NCBI GenBank assembly: GCA_014728115.1
Contig: WJME01000118.1
Coordinates: forward strand, 1 to 64,000
Origin: Candidatus Zhuqueibacterota bacterium
GTDB taxonomy: Bacteria > Zhuqueibacterota > Zhuqueibacteria > Residuimicrobiales > Oceaniaggregativiventaceae
Length of the DNA stretch: 64,000 nucleotides
Direction: 5' to 3'
Both the position numbers and the translations under genes were made by a program. This document shows, piece by piece, positions 8,906 to 17,681 of this stretch; the first letter of the stretch is position 1; the number at the start of each line of letters is the position of its first letter. The notes beneath the pieces were generated by a model. That model did not search any database. It saw only the letters and a program-made list of their open reading frames with translations, and was not told the DNA's origin.

Positions 8906-9958
8906 TTTTTTCCGGCGAAGAATTGCGTCACTCTCGTCTTTGCCAAGTTGAATCCTCTGGATATGATCTCTGTCAGAAAGTCTTTTTTTAATTATATTAC
9001 AATATTCAATCTTGAGCTCATTCCCTAGCCATTTTCGCGAAAATGCCTCTGCAACTGCAAAAGTGGTTCCTGATCCACCAAAGGGATCAAGGACAATATC
9101 ACCGGGATTGGAAGAACACAGGATGCATTTTTTTACCAATTCTATGGGTTTTTGAGTCTCGTGTATCGTTTTTTCCCAGGAGCTATTAGATAAGGTCGGA
9201 ATTTCTAATACATCTTTTGGCTTTGCTCCTTTGGGATTAGGTTCCCAAATATACTGTTTATTGTTTCCATTGTTATATTGTGATGTTGTCGCTTGTGGTC
9301 GTTTGGGGTATTTAAGTGTGTGTGCATTATACGGTATACGTATTTCGTCTATGTTAAAGGTGAACTGTTTACTCTTGCGAAAATGGAGTAGACTTTCATG
9401 TGATCGTCCCCAATCGTTTCCCAGGTTGGCCTTGTTTCTATAATACCAGACTAGCCATTTGCAGCCTCGAAAGAGATAATTTGCCGCCCATTTTATATCT
9501 GCCAAGATTTCACTAAATCCGCATATATACATCGTTCCATTGGGTTCTAACACTCGATGTGCCTCTCTGATCCATTCAAGACTCCATTCGACGTACTGTT
9601 TTTGCGAGTGAAATGAATCCCATTCTGCCTTTTTGATGTTATACGGAGGATCAGCAAAAATCATATCAATCGATTCATCCTCCACAGATCTCAAAAATTT
9701 TAATACATCGTAATTGTACAATTCTCCCAGGCTGGTTGTGAAAACTGGCTTTTCCAAAACTGTATCTGATTCACGTATTCCATATTCTAACTTTAATTCC
9801 TTGATGAGATTTTGGATTTGATCCTCGGTGTAGACTCTGTAATTATTCATAGGATTTCTGGAGGACGGAAACTTGCCTGTTTTATCCCAGCGTCGCAAAG
9901 TTTCTTTATTCACTCCAATCAATTCTGCAGCTTTTTGGATTGAATATAGTTTTTTCAT
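8891..9958 (-). CDS. DNA methyltransferase (beta class) with N-terminal MerR-like HTH
   Basis: 355 residues. The catalytic motif IV is DPPY at 103-106 and the AdoMet-binding motif I is DPFGGSGTT at 291-299. The IV-target recognition-I order defines a beta-class amino-methyltransferase (N4-cytosine or N6-adenine) that would protect host DNA. Residues ~4-52 are a MerR/HTH_17-type DNA-binding module (IQKAAELIGVNKETLRRWDK, then NNYRVYTEDQI). This module is not needed for methylation, so the protein may also bind DNA as a regulator. The GAGGAAC ribosome-binding site is at 9961-9967. A strong promoter lies at 9988-10016, overlapped by four direct repeats. It is convergent with the endonuclease gene. 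Confidence 0.9.
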   Translation of the reverse strand: MKKLYSIQKAAELIGVNKETLRRWDKTGKFPSSRNPMNNYRVYTEDQIQNLIKELKLEYGIRESDTVLEKPVFTTSLGELYNYDVLKFLRSVEDESIDMIFADPPYNIKKAEWDSFHSQKQYVEWSLEWIREAHRVLEPNGTMYICGFSEILADIKWAANYLFRGCKWLVWYYRNKANLGNDWGRSHESLLHFRKSKQFTFNIDEIRIPYNAHTLKYPKRPQATTSQYNNGNNKQYIWEPNPKGAKPKDVLEIPTLSNSSWEKTIHETQKPIELVKKCILCSSNPGDIVLDPFGGSGTTFAVAEAFSRKWLGNELKIEYCNIIKKRLSDRDHIQRIQLGKDESDAILRRKKLRIQ

Positions 9959-9970
9959 CTGTTCCTCAAG

Positions 9971-10010
9971 TTATACAACCTTATACAACTATATGCAACT
10001 TTGTACAAAG
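9971..10010 (-). repeat. Four 10-bp direct repeats, candidate operator of the R-M system
   Basis: Four consecutive 10-bp units stand head to tail on the plus strand: TTATACAACC, TTATACAACT, ATATGCAACT and TTGTACAAAG. The period of about one helical turn puts all units on the same DNA face. They cover the spacer, the -10 box and the start region of the methyltransferase promoter, so a bound protein would block transcription. The obvious candidate ligand is the methyltransferase's own MerR-like domain (inference). I see no similar run before the endonuclease gene. Confidence 0.6.
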
Positions 10011-10016
10011 AGTCAA
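9988..10016 (-). promoter_or_regulatory. Sigma-70-type promoter of the methyltransferase gene
   Basis: On the minus strand TTGACT (10016-10011) is followed, after 17 nt, by TATAGT (9993-9988). Both hexamers are one or two changes from consensus and spacing is ideal. Transcription would start near 9981, about 23 nt before the ATG at 9958. Confidence 0.65.
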
Positions 10017-10059
10017 GTTGTTTTTGCTGGCATTGGTTCATTATTATGTTATATGGAAA

Positions 10060-13000
10060 TCACGGCATAGTTGAATGGATAAAATTTCTGATACCCTCCA
10101 ATACCGCCTGGGCCATTTTCTGACGAAAAGACGCTGAAAAGAGTTTTTCTTCGTCCAGGGCATGCGTCATAAACGCCTGCTCGACCAGTATCGTGGGCCG
10201 TTCGCTCTGGCGGATGACTTTGTAATTGAATGACCCCACCACACCGAATTCCTCAAGTTCCAGGTCTAAAAGCCGGTCATAAACAGCATGAGCAAATGGA
10301 CTCCAAAAAGCGTTGTGATAATAGGTGCTGGTGCCTGATACGCCGAGATAGCCGCGTGAGAGTCCCGCTGCGTTGGCGTGGATGCTGACACACAGATCTG
10401 CATCGCTCGCATGGATGAGCCGGCGTTTTTCCGTCAGACTCATGTCCCGGTCGTCCGGCCTGACCTGAAACACCTGCATCCCCTCCTGCCGACAAAGGGC
10501 TTCCAGTCGTTTGGCCAGATCCAGGTTGATCTTTTTTTCCTGCAAACCAGACAAGCCGATGGCGCCGAGATTGCTTCCGCCGTGTCCTGCTTCGATGGCA
10601 ATTTTTAGTCCTTGCAAGGTGAGGCTGTCTGCCTGCATCAATGAGGCGGGTGTCGTTTTTACCCGCAACACAAGAGATTGTCCCCGTTTTTCGAGATGAT
10701 ATCCCCATATTTTATGGCTCTTGAGGTTGACCAGGATCTCATAGGTCTCTGGCAGAGGTTGTTGCCAGTCTACGTGATCGATAATCTGCAAGCCCTGCCG
10801 GTGGGTCAGCCAGGTGCTCGAGGTTTTGACACCGTACAGGACAATGCGTATGCGTTTCAAGTGGGGTTCAGGAAACACGGCATAAGGCACCGGCTCTGAA
10901 TAAGGGATGTACACTAAATCCTCATTTTCACCGGGTGTGATGCTCAGAGAGCGCAAATAATAACCGGGCCTGGGCACTTTGGGGTCGAGTGTTGTTAACT
11001 CCCGGCTTGGGATAAATCCGCTGGTGTTCTGGTCCAGCGAAACTCGCGTGTATCCACCGACACGGCCGCTGCTTTGCAGAACCACTCCACTGTCCAGTTC
11101 GGCCAGTATGGGGCCGCCCAGCCGGATCGGACCCAAATTATAGCTCAGAACCGTTTGATCGGTGGTGGTCATGACACGGTTAAAGGTGTGAGCATGATTC
11201 TTTGTGATCGTATTATCCATTTTGATGATCAGCTGTTGGGCCGAGTCTGGTGTCTGCAAGCCTGCCGAATAAGAGAGGGGCGAACTCGTTTCAAAGGCAG
11301 CAAGATCGATGTCTGTGCTATAGCGGCTAAAATCCTCATAGTCTTTCCGGTTCATCTCTAACCTGATATTGCCTGGCTGTACCCAAATAAATCCCTGTTG
11401 GCCCCTGGAGCCGGTAAATTCCACCGGAACGCGGTCTGTGGCAGGCAGTCTCATATCTACCGAGGGAGCGATAGAGGTGCTATCGACCCACAAGGGAAGG
11501 GGTTTCCTGGGTCCTTTGGGTTTCTGAAATACGATTTCATTTTCATAAAAAACCGTTTGTGAATCCTGCCCGATCACGGTCGTACGGATTCTGTTTGCTC
11601 CAGTTTGCAGATCTATATCCTTGAAAAAGATGCCAGTATTGTAGACATGAGCCGGCGTATCCTCAACAAGGGCGATGGCGCTGCTATCGGTTTTACCGAG
11701 CAGGGGAAAGGGCGAGCGGGTCGTGGTGTCGTCGGGTGAAATGCGCCATTCTACCCAGGGCATCATCCGGGTGAGATGATGATTGGATGTCAATGCATAG
11801 CGAAAAGGGGGACGCCAGAACCGGGTCGGCAGGTGTATGGGCTCCTGGTTCAATGAAAATTTGAGGGTGTCGGGCAGTTGCGATAGAATCAGCGAGGCCC
11901 ATCCCTTGCTGTCGGTATGTTGCAGGGTCATGCTGCCATATCCCGTAAAATTGCCCAGTTCTGCGGTGGCAGACAGAACATGCAGAGCCAGCACCTGTTC
12001 TTTGTGTGTTCTTTTTAGCTTGTCAGGCAAAGGCAAATACGATTCATAGACACTTTTTGCAAACGCAGGTTGTTTTTCCAGTGCCGAATAGGAAAAAAGC
12101 ACATGTCCCTGGCCGTTATTTCTGCGTACCGTTTCGATTTGAGCGGCGAGTTCACCGTTCTCGAGCCAGGGTTGTTTGGCGATCATGCCGGGAATGATAT
12201 GCCGATAATTGTCAGTTCGACTATGGAAGTCTGCCCATAATTCGTCAAAGTTGGGTTTGGGGTCGGGTTGATCCCAGTAAATCATGGGCACAATGAAATC
12301 CATGATCCCGCGATCCAGCCAGTCGATGGCATCCTGGTAGTAATTGGCATATCCGGAGCGGAACTGTTCATAACCCGGAAGGTCATCGGTGCGATAGAGA
12401 CCCCAGGTGGCCGCTGACATGTGCAGATAAGGCTTGATGAGCCAGGCTTCTGCCACCACATCTTCGACCAGATCGGTGAGCATGCGACGTGCCCATTCGG
12501 ACCGGTCGATGTCGAGCTTGAGGCTGTCCTGTCGGAAGGTTTGCAGAGAATAGGGATCAAAGAGATAATCCGCCCCGGGATAGCGAATGCGATCAAAGTG
12601 CAATCCATCCACATCATAGGTCTCTGCCACATGACGGAGGACCTTTTTTAAATAGGTTCGAACCTGTGGCAGAGCCGGATTGAGATAATAATATTCGTTT
12701 CGCTCCATCGGCTTTTGATCGGCTCCAAAGCAGACCCAGGAAGAATCCGGAGCAACATTGGGCCCGTGTTTGTAGTAAAGATGACTGGAATCTGCGGGTG
12801 GCGTGTCGCCGGCGTACAATGGCAACAGATTGATATAAGCATAAAAGGTCAGACCGTGTTTATGTGCCTGCTGAATGGCCAATTCCAATGGATCAAAGCC
12901 GGGATCCTGGGCGTCCAGCAATTTAGACCAGGGTTCGTGGGGAGAAGGATAAAGCGTCTCTGCTGCCCCGCGTATCTGAAAGAATACAGCGTTAAATTTT

Positions 13001-13200
13001 TCTTCTGCCAGAGCGACCATGATTTCTTTGATACGAGTTTGCATCAATTGAGGATCTTTGCGAACCCAGTCAAATCGTGTTACCCATACCCCCCGTAATT
13101 CGGAGGTTATTTCGGGTTTAGGTGTGGGTTCGGGTATCGGTCGTTTCACTGTGGCGCAACCGATAAAAAATGACAAAAAAAGTATCAAACCGCGTTTCAT
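10060..13200 (-). CDS. GHL10-type glycoside hydrolase-like plus N-acetylmuramoyl-L-alanine amidase lipoprotein
   Basis: About 1046 residues. I chose the ATG at 13200 because AAAAGGAG (13207-13214) sits 6 nt upstream; the ATG at 13206 touches that site. The signal is a lipoprotein type (SFFIGC). Residues ~33-400 match the GHL10/DUF187 TIM-barrel family (RGVWVTRFDWVRK, FNAVFFQIRGAAE, YDVDGLHFDRIRYPG, DFIVPMIYWDQP). The middle ~400 residues are beta-rich and not recognised. The last ~185 residues are an amidase_3 zinc domain, with IEAGHGG, a Glu near LQEK, VSIHAN and the catalytic VEQAF Glu. It probably acts on peptidoglycan from a lipid-anchored position. It is divergent from the WNA-repeat genes; a TATAAT element near 13228 could be its -10 box, but the -35 is weak. 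Confidence 0.87.
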   Translation of the reverse strand: MKRGLILFLSFFIGCATVKRPIPEPTPKPEITSELRGVWVTRFDWVRKDPQLMQTRIKEIMVALAEEKFNAVFFQIRGAAETLYPSPHEPWSKLLDAQDPGFDPLELAIQQAHKHGLTFYAYINLLPLYAGDTPPADSSHLYYKHGPNVAPDSSWVCFGADQKPMERNEYYYLNPALPQVRTYLKKVLRHVAETYDVDGLHFDRIRYPGADYLFDPYSLQTFRQDSLKLDIDRSEWARRMLTDLVEDVVAEAWLIKPYLHMSAATWGLYRTDDLPGYEQFRSGYANYYQDAIDWLDRGIMDFIVPMIYWDQPDPKPNFDELWADFHSRTDNYRHIIPGMIAKQPWLENGELAAQIETVRRNNGQGHVLFSYSALEKQPAFAKSVYESYLPLPDKLKRTHKEQVLALHVLSATAELGNFTGYGSMTLQHTDSKGWASLILSQLPDTLKFSLNQEPIHLPTRFWRPPFRYALTSNHHLTRMMPWVEWRISPDDTTTRSPFPLLGKTDSSAIALVEDTPAHVYNTGIFFKDIDLQTGANRIRTTVIGQDSQTVFYENEIVFQKPKGPRKPLPLWVDSTSIAPSVDMRLPATDRVPVEFTGSRGQQGFIWVQPGNIRLEMNRKDYEDFSRYSTDIDLAAFETSSPLSYSAGLQTPDSAQQLIIKMDNTITKNHAHTFNRVMTTTDQTVLSYNLGPIRLGGPILAELDSGVVLQSSGRVGGYTRVSLDQNTSGFIPSRELTTLDPKVPRPGYYLRSLSITPGENEDLVYIPYSEPVPYAVFPEPHLKRIRIVLYGVKTSSTWLTHRQGLQIIDHVDWQQPLPETYEILVNLKSHKIWGYHLEKRGQSLVLRVKTTPASLMQADSLTLQGLKIAIEAGHGGSNLGAIGLSGLQEKKINLDLAKRLEALCRQEGMQVFQVRPDDRDMSLTEKRRLIHASDADLCVSIHANAAGLSRGYLGVSGTSTYYHNAFWSPFAHAVYDRLLDLELEEFGVVGSFNYKVIRQSERPTILVEQAFMTHALDEEKLFSASFRQKMAQAVLEGIRNFIHSTMP

Positions 13201-13404
13201 TCTCATCTCCTTTTAACTCTCCTCATTATAACAAAAAGCTTTACATAATAAAACCATTATTTTTATCAGAGGCAGGAGAACAGGGTTTGTATTTTGTTGC
13301 ACCATATGACCTTTTTGATTTTTTCCCGGATAACGCCCGGATTTCTGTCCTATTCTGGCTTTGTTTTTGCAGAAAATTATACGATTATCAGTTAGGGAGA
13401 AAAA

Positions 13405-15507
13405 ATGATGAAGGACACTTGTTTCAAGTTGCTATTTTTATTGTTTTTGCCTTGTTTGTTATATGCTCAGTTACGCATTGTCAATTCCTCGGATGAACTG
13501 CTTATGATTGTGACAAAAGAGGGAAACGTGGGTATTGGAGTCAACACTCCAACGCATGCCCTGGATGTCATGAGCTTTCGAATGCGTGAAAATGCTGCAG
13601 ACGGTAAAATATTGTCCTGTCGCGCCGACAGTAGCGCTGAATGGCTTGCTCTTGCCGGAGATGTTCAGGGAGATCCTGCATCCCTTGTTGTGACAGGAAT
13701 TCAGGGTCGTGCAGTGACTGATCAGGCTCCGCAGGACGGACAGATTCTCAAATGGAGCGACGCTGCGAGTGCATGGATTCTGGCAGAGGATGAGACGGGG
13801 TCAACCGGTGGAATCACCGGTGTATTTGGAGGAACCGGATTAACAGGCGGCGGAACCTCCGGGGATATCACTTTGGAAGCCTTGCATGACTCGCCGCTTT
13901 GGAATGCCAACGCCTTACAATCTGTGCCCTTGTCTGCGTCAGCCCCGGAATCTGATCAGTTGTTGATCTATGAGCCCAATGGCAGCCAGTGGCAGCCGGG
14001 TCCCAAAACCACTGATCCCATTTGGAATGCCAACCGCATTTACGGCAAAAACGTAACCTCGAATGCGCCTGTATCCGGGGCCACGCTTAGCTTTAGGGGA
14101 GATCAAAATCAATGGGCCATTGGCCCGACCTACAATAGTGCATCCTGGAATGCCAATAAATTACAGGATGTACCGGTTGCCTCTGTTGCTCCGGTGGGCG
14201 GACAAATTCTCATGTATGATAATTCCCAATGGCGGCCTGCAGGAGGACCGGGCGAAGCCCTATGGAACGCCAATAAATTGCAGGATATTTCTGTTTCAGG
14301 TGTGGATCCCGCGGATCAACAGGTTCTGGTCTACAATCGAACCGGATCCCAGAGCTGGGAACCTGGACCGAAAATCACGGATGCGGCCTGGAATGCGGGC
14401 CAGATACAAGGCAAGACCGTCAATTCTGATCCCCCACAATCCGGAGAAATATTGACGTTTATCGGAGGATCGAACAGTTGGGAGCCGAGAAACGGTGCCG
14501 GGGACGCAGTTTGGAATGCCGGGTTCTTGCAAGGATATCCTGTTTCTTCGACTGCTCCTACCTTTGGGGGGCAGATTCTCGTTTGGAATGGCACAGAATG
14601 GGAACCGGCCGGAGGATCCGGAGATCCAATCTGGAATGCCAGCAAACTGCAAGGAATTGGAGTGAATACCACGACTCCGCTGGATAGTCAGGTCATGGTT
14701 TATAACCGTACAGGATCGCAACGATGGGAACCCGGTCCAAAGATCGGTGATCCTGTCTGGAATGCAGGCAAAATCTATAATAAAAACATCCGGGATATGG
14801 TGCCCTCTTCGGGAGCCATGTTGCACTTTATCGGAGGCTCGAATAGCTGGGAAGCGAGAGAAGGGAAAAATTCACCGGTTTGGAACGGTGGATTTCTTCA
14901 AGGCCGTCCGGTCTCTGCAACCGTGCCATCCAGCGGCGATTTTTTGGTATGGACAGGAACTGAGTGGGCCCCCGGAGGCGGTACAGGAGACCCGGTCTGG
15001 AATGCCAACAAGCTGCAAGGCATTTCGCTGTCCACAACAAATCCCACAGATACCCAGTTTTTACAATTCAGTTCTTCCACAAATCGATGGCAGCCCGGCG
15101 TGAAACCGACTGACGCGGTTTGGAATGCTGCCTTTTTGCAGGGGATAACCGTCTCTACGGTAGCACCTGCGGATAACCAACTTTTGATCTATGATGACAC
15201 TGCGAGTCAGTGGCAGGCCGGTGCTACACCGGGTGATCCACAGTATAATGCCGCTCAGTTACAGAGCTTTACTATTGCAAATCAAACTCCTCAGGCAGAC
15301 CAGGTCCTCATGTGGGATGGCTCACAATGGAAACCCACGACGCTCTCTACCACCAATAACAGTATGAATGAAACCATTCTTCAGCAAAAGGAAATGATCG
15401 AAAAATTGCAAGAACAGCTGGATGAACAAAAAACCCTTGTGGCCGATTATCAGAGGCTTTTAAAAGAAAAATTAATTCTTGAGGATGAATCAGAGAGGCT
15501 TGAATAG
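13405..15507 (+). CDS. Exported WNA-repeat protein 1 (12 repeats, C-terminal coiled coil)
   Basis: 700 residues with a signal peptide (residues 7-22, ending LLYAQ). Residues ~25-60 carry an EGNVGIGVNTPTHALDV segment, the type seen before tail-fibre or S74-type domains in Bacteroidota surface proteins. From residue 162 to ~650 there are twelve repeats of 39-42 residues with the pattern DPxWNAxxLQGxxVxxxxP...GQxLxY...S.WxPG. A related half unit precedes them. The last ~45 residues are a strongly charged coiled coil (ETILQQKEMIEKLQEQLDEQ), compatible with oligomerisation. AGGGAG lies 5 nt before the ATG. No catalytic motif is visible. The next gene starts on the base after its stop, encodes the same architecture and has exactly the same length. 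A surface fibre or adhesin is my inference; the true function is unknown. Confidence 0.85.
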   Translation: MMKDTCFKLLFLLFLPCLLYAQLRIVNSSDELLMIVTKEGNVGIGVNTPTHALDVMSFRMRENAADGKILSCRADSSAEWLALAGDVQGDPASLVVTGIQGRAVTDQAPQDGQILKWSDAASAWILAEDETGSTGGITGVFGGTGLTGGGTSGDITLEALHDSPLWNANALQSVPLSASAPESDQLLIYEPNGSQWQPGPKTTDPIWNANRIYGKNVTSNAPVSGATLSFRGDQNQWAIGPTYNSASWNANKLQDVPVASVAPVGGQILMYDNSQWRPAGGPGEALWNANKLQDISVSGVDPADQQVLVYNRTGSQSWEPGPKITDAAWNAGQIQGKTVNSDPPQSGEILTFIGGSNSWEPRNGAGDAVWNAGFLQGYPVSSTAPTFGGQILVWNGTEWEPAGGSGDPIWNASKLQGIGVNTTTPLDSQVMVYNRTGSQRWEPGPKIGDPVWNAGKIYNKNIRDMVPSSGAMLHFIGGSNSWEAREGKNSPVWNGGFLQGRPVSATVPSSGDFLVWTGTEWAPGGGTGDPVWNANKLQGISLSTTNPTDTQFLQFSSSTNRWQPGVKPTDAVWNAAFLQGITVSTVAPADNQLLIYDDTASQWQAGATPGDPQYNAAQLQSFTIANQTPQADQVLMWDGSQWKPTTLSTTNNSMNETILQQKEMIEKLQEQLDEQKTLVADYQRLLKEKLILEDESERLE
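13888..15351 (+). repeat. Twelve-unit ~122-bp coding repeat (WNA repeats, protein 1)
   Basis: Units of 39-42 codons begin at each (D/S/E)xxWNA. They fall into a three-unit cycle. Units 1, 4, 7 and 10 end in SQxWxPGPK-like segments, units 2, 5 and 8 in GKxV...F.GG..W, and units 3, 6 and 9 in (N/T)xxWxPAGGxG. Thus the higher-order period is about 366 bp. Confidence 0.85.
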
Positions 15508-17610
15508 ATGGATAAAAGTCCGTTGTTTTTATATAAAGGCTTGATGGTGGTTGGCATTTTACTGATGTTGGTATCTTATGTGAACGCACAATGGGCGGTT
15601 AAAGACAGTCAGGGGGATACTTTGATGATTGTTGAAAATGACGGCAACGTAGGGATTCAGACTTTTCCCCGTGGTCCGCTCGATATCAATGGTGTGATCA
15701 AAGTTCGTGAAAATGCCAGTGAAGGAGCTATCTATGTGAGTGATGCCGATGGAGTCCTTCAAATCACCTCCATCGATGGCGATATTCAAGCACCGGTTTC
15801 TGATATGACGGTGACCGGTATACAAACTCGCGCAGCGAGTGCGGATGCGCAGTCAGAGGGAGATATCCTTAAATGGAATTCTCTTCAAAACCAGTGGCTT
15901 GTCGTACCGGACGAATCAGCACAAAATACAGGCGATGCAATAACTTCGGTGGGAGGGACGAATGGGCTGACCGGCTATGGTACAGAAGGAGATATTACCC
16001 TTGACGCACAGGTGGATCAACCCCTGTGGCGCGCTCAGGCCCTTCAGAATCAGCCGATTTCCACACAATCTCCTTCTACCTCGGCAAGATTCCTGATTTT
16101 TAATGGGTCGAGTTGGGATCCCGTCGGCACATCCCAGACAGCGATGTGGGATGCAGGACTTTTGCAGGGGATCCCCATCAATATCCCCAGTCCTGCTGAC
16201 AGCCAGATTCTGCTGTTCGAGGATGGTGTATGGAAAGCTCCATACGCAACCACCGACGCGGTCTGGAATGCCTCTCGGCTGTGGGGAAAAAACATCGGCA
16301 CGTCGAGTGTGACGACCGGACAAGTGTTCTGGTTTCGCAATGACGCCAATGCCTGGATGGCCGGCCCATCGGTGGATTCTCCGACATGGAATGCCTCTCA
16401 GCTTCTGGGCCAAGAGGTCGAACCCACTGATCCCGTTTCGGGACAGCTACTTGTTTATCAGGACGTTGCAGGAGTTTACAAATGGGCTCCCGGCCCTTCT
16501 GCTTCGACGCCTGCTTATAATGCAGGATCCCTGAGAGGAACACCTGTCTCAGGGCAGGCTCCTACGGGCGATTTGCAGGTGTTGGAATTCGATCAGGGAG
16601 AATGGCGGTCAGGCCCCTCAGTGAATGATCCTGTTTGGAATGCCGGGCGTCTGCAGGGCAAAACTCTTGCTACAACTGTGCCGTCAACCGGCAATGTGTT
16701 TGCATTTAGAACTGATGCCAATGCCTGGGATCCACGGGTGAATATCGATGACCCGATCTGGAATGCTTCAGAACTGGCCGGAGTCGCTATAGACACTCAA
16801 GCACCTGTCCCCGGCCAATTGTTTATGTTTAGGGATAATGTCGATGGCCAGCGATGGGCTCCCGGAACCCATTATACTTCTGAGCCGAGTTTTGCCGCTG
16901 GATATTTGAATGATGAGCCGATAGCCAATGTCGAACCTGATAAAGAAGGTCAGCTTCTGGTTTTTGAAAATGGTCAGTGGACGCCTGGTCCTGCTGTCTC
17001 GGAGCCGGTCTGGAATCTCGGCCGGCTGAATGTCAAGGGGATTGGAAGTGCTGGACCGAGTGTCGGTCAAGCACTGCGTTTTCGGGGAGATGCTCAAGTG
17101 TGGTACCCCAGGAGTTATGACCCCAATTCCAATTCCTATAATGCCGCTTTTGTGCATTCTAATCCCATCTCGTCTGTTCCGCCTCAAGACGGGCATTTGT
17201 TGTCTGCCCGGGATGATAACGGCACTCTGGAATGGGCTCCGATTTTCAAGCCTGATTCTGCCGTCTATGTGGCGAATCAAATCCGGGGTGTTGAGCTTTC
17301 TGTGACCGTACCGCTGCAGGGTCAGATTTTACAATATAATGCCACGGAACAAAAGTACGAGCCTGGGCCTCAAACAGGTGATGCGATATGGAATGCTGAC
17401 CGTCTTCAGGGAATCCCCGTATCGGCCAATTCCCCAAATGTTGGTGATGTTCTTACTTTTACAAATAATGAATGGACACCTGTCAATCCCTCTTCGCATG
17501 GTTATGGTCAATCTGTAGAGTGGTTTGAGACGCAAAAGACAAAGATCGAGAATACGGATATAGGACTAAAGTCCGCTAGAGAGTTTTTGCTAAAGGTTGA
17601 AAAAAAATAG
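15508..17610 (+). CDS. Exported WNA-repeat protein 2 (12 repeats)
   Basis: 700 residues, 2103 bp, the same length as its upstream neighbour. The ATG begins directly after the neighbour's TAG, with GAGAGG about 10 nt upstream inside that gene, so translation is probably coupled. The signal peptide spans residues 10-28 (VSYVNAQ). An NDGNVGIQTFPRGPLDING segment and a VTGIQTRAAS half-unit match the first protein. Twelve repeats of 39-43 residues run from residue 170 to ~663. Several have WNA changed to YNA, YVA, WRA or FAA, so it is more diverged. The tail (EWFETQKTKIENTDIGLK) is short and helical. The two proteins probably arose by duplication and may assemble together (inference). No enzyme motif is seen. 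Confidence 0.83.
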   Translation: MDKSPLFLYKGLMVVGILLMLVSYVNAQWAVKDSQGDTLMIVENDGNVGIQTFPRGPLDINGVIKVRENASEGAIYVSDADGVLQITSIDGDIQAPVSDMTVTGIQTRAASADAQSEGDILKWNSLQNQWLVVPDESAQNTGDAITSVGGTNGLTGYGTEGDITLDAQVDQPLWRAQALQNQPISTQSPSTSARFLIFNGSSWDPVGTSQTAMWDAGLLQGIPINIPSPADSQILLFEDGVWKAPYATTDAVWNASRLWGKNIGTSSVTTGQVFWFRNDANAWMAGPSVDSPTWNASQLLGQEVEPTDPVSGQLLVYQDVAGVYKWAPGPSASTPAYNAGSLRGTPVSGQAPTGDLQVLEFDQGEWRSGPSVNDPVWNAGRLQGKTLATTVPSTGNVFAFRTDANAWDPRVNIDDPIWNASELAGVAIDTQAPVPGQLFMFRDNVDGQRWAPGTHYTSEPSFAAGYLNDEPIANVEPDKEGQLLVFENGQWTPGPAVSEPVWNLGRLNVKGIGSAGPSVGQALRFRGDAQVWYPRSYDPNSNSYNAAFVHSNPISSVPPQDGHLLSARDDNGTLEWAPIFKPDSAVYVANQIRGVELSVTVPLQGQILQYNATEQKYEPGPQTGDAIWNADRLQGIPVSANSPNVGDVLTFTNNEWTPVNPSSHGYGQSVEWFETQKTKIENTDIGLKSAREFLLKVEKK
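16015..17496 (+). repeat. Twelve-unit coding repeat (WNA repeats, protein 2)
   Basis: Twelve units of 39-43 codons. Units 3, 6 and 9 share FRxDAxxW, units 4, 7 and 10 a longer D...G...WAPG end, and units 2, 5 and 8 a short FExGxW end. A three-unit cycle is again visible, but the order of unit types differs from protein 1. Confidence 0.8.
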
Positions 17611-17681
17611 AGTAATGCAAATAGATGTGGTAAAAATCGTGTTGATATAGATAAATTCTATTCAAATATCACGGTTTATCT

